Below, piece after piece: positions 63,598-64,000 of a DNA stretch of 64,000 nucleotides (positions are counted from its first letter, which is position 1; each line of letters begins with the position of its first letter). Below the pieces are notes generated by a model, which made no database searches, was not told the origin of the DNA, and worked only from the letters and a program-made list of their open reading frames with translations. The position numbers were made by a program, and so were the translations under genes. The DNA comes from Ottowia massiliensis (GTDB taxonomy: Bacteria; Pseudomonadota; Gammaproteobacteria; Burkholderiales; Burkholderiaceae_C), in NCBI RefSeq assembly GCF_900240305.1, contig NZ_LT964854.1:2604001-2668000 (forward strand), in the 5' to 3' direction.

Positions 63598-64000
63598 TTA
63601 ATACAGACCTTCGCTCAATAAATTTTCTCCGAGTGAAGGATCATTTCCTAGCTGATCACTAGAAATCTTCATGGCATCAAATATATCCGTCAACGTTTCC
63701 GCATTCATTATCTCACGTTTGATGCACCTAAGCGCTTCAGCATCAAACTGGGCATCATCGCCAAAGACAAAATTCTTATCAAACGTATCCATAATCGCAT
63801 CTTTCAGTTCCTCTATGTTAAAGTTCATCTTTTCAAGAACAACCTCCACCTTCCAATTCAAATTCATGAAATAAAACAACTTTTCAATAAATGAATTTCC
63901 GCGCACTCCCGTGAATCTTAACGATTCTATATTATACGCCTCCTTTTCGGTAAAAACCATTGCATTCCCATACTTTTTTCTTATATGACGTGGCCATCCG
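63598..64000 (-). CDS. Hypothetical protein, immunity-like, 5' end beyond window
   Basis: The frame stays open to the window edge (WPRHIRKKYGNAMVFTEKEA), so the ATG at 63960 may not be the true start. The visible part has FIEKLFYFMNLNWKVEVVLE, MDTFDKNFVFGDDAQFDAEA and TLTDIFDAMKISSDQLGN. The helix pattern near the end is a little like the acyl-carrier-like genes at 18498 and 19148. AT-rich, no signal peptide in view, family unknown. Confidence 0.5.
   Translation of the reverse strand, partial: GWPRHIRKKYGNAMVFTEKEAYNIESLRFTGVRGNSFIEKLFYFMNLNWKVEVVLEKMNFNIEELKDAIMDTFDKNFVFGDDAQFDAEALRCIKREIMNAETLTDIFDAMKISSDQLGNDPSLGENLLSEGLY

Overview
The window looks like a chromosomal segment of a GC-rich betaproteobacterium of the order Burkholderiales, probably Comamonadaceae-like. 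The support is the gene order era-rnc-DUF4845-lepB-lepA on one strand, the betaproteobacterial style of RuvC, ComEC, RF3 and DnaE, and Sec-exported RHS proteins next to an IPTL-CTERM-like surface protein. Species cannot be fixed from sequence reading alone. GC-rich housekeeping genes alternate with AT-rich blocks of short genes that look like toxin/immunity cargo.

Layout. 1-1605: 5' part of dnaE. 2217-7103: era, rnc, a DUF4845 gene, lepB and lepA, closely packed on the minus strand. 7173-10871: a three-gene envelope-sugar cassette (polyprenyl-phosphate glycosyltransferase, small flippase-like protein, acyltransferase/GT-C fusion), coupled to prfC (10868-12499). 13136-13640: IS5-family relic. 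13809-17715: TonB-dependent receptor, strong terminator, Bacillus-type lipoate ligase, ruvC. 17.7-31.5 kb: an RHS polymorphic-toxin zone with one full RHS gene carrying a SleB-like cell-wall hydrolase tip, a second RHS gene with a hydrophobic tip, a truncated RHS gene, several remnants and a series of immunity-like genes. 31.5-46 kb: genes for very large exported proteins (beta-helix/Ig-like protein, a protein with three almost identical 660-bp repeats, a rhodanese-like lipoprotein, an SdrD-B/Ig-like/choice-of-anchor protein with an IPTL-CTERM-like end), apparently one operon leading into RHS2. 47418-50093: comEC. 50.5-57.1 kb: an array of displaced toxin C-termini each followed by an overlapping immunity-like gene (TNT + Imm63, SUKH, DUF6984-like, zinc ribbon and others), interrupted by IS1595-like and IS5-like elements. 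58194-60344: second TonB receptor. 61-64 kb: more RHS debris and orphan immunity-like genes.

How it works together. The accessory part looks like a contact-dependent competition locus. Sec-exported RHS shells carry variable toxic tips, a surface-protein operon may display or anchor them, and a store of spare tips and immunity genes lies around them. An unusual ~80-bp dispersed repeat occurs nine times in the window, often at the edges of these modules, once immediately upstream of an intact RHS gene and once inside the signal-peptide region of a surface-protein gene.

Caution on the assembly. There are three single N characters (31499, 52318, 57423). Each follows a stretch of exactly 137 bp that is repeated elsewhere in the window, so these are contig joins and not biology. 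The apparent 2508-residue RHS fusion and two apparent internal duplications should not be taken literally.
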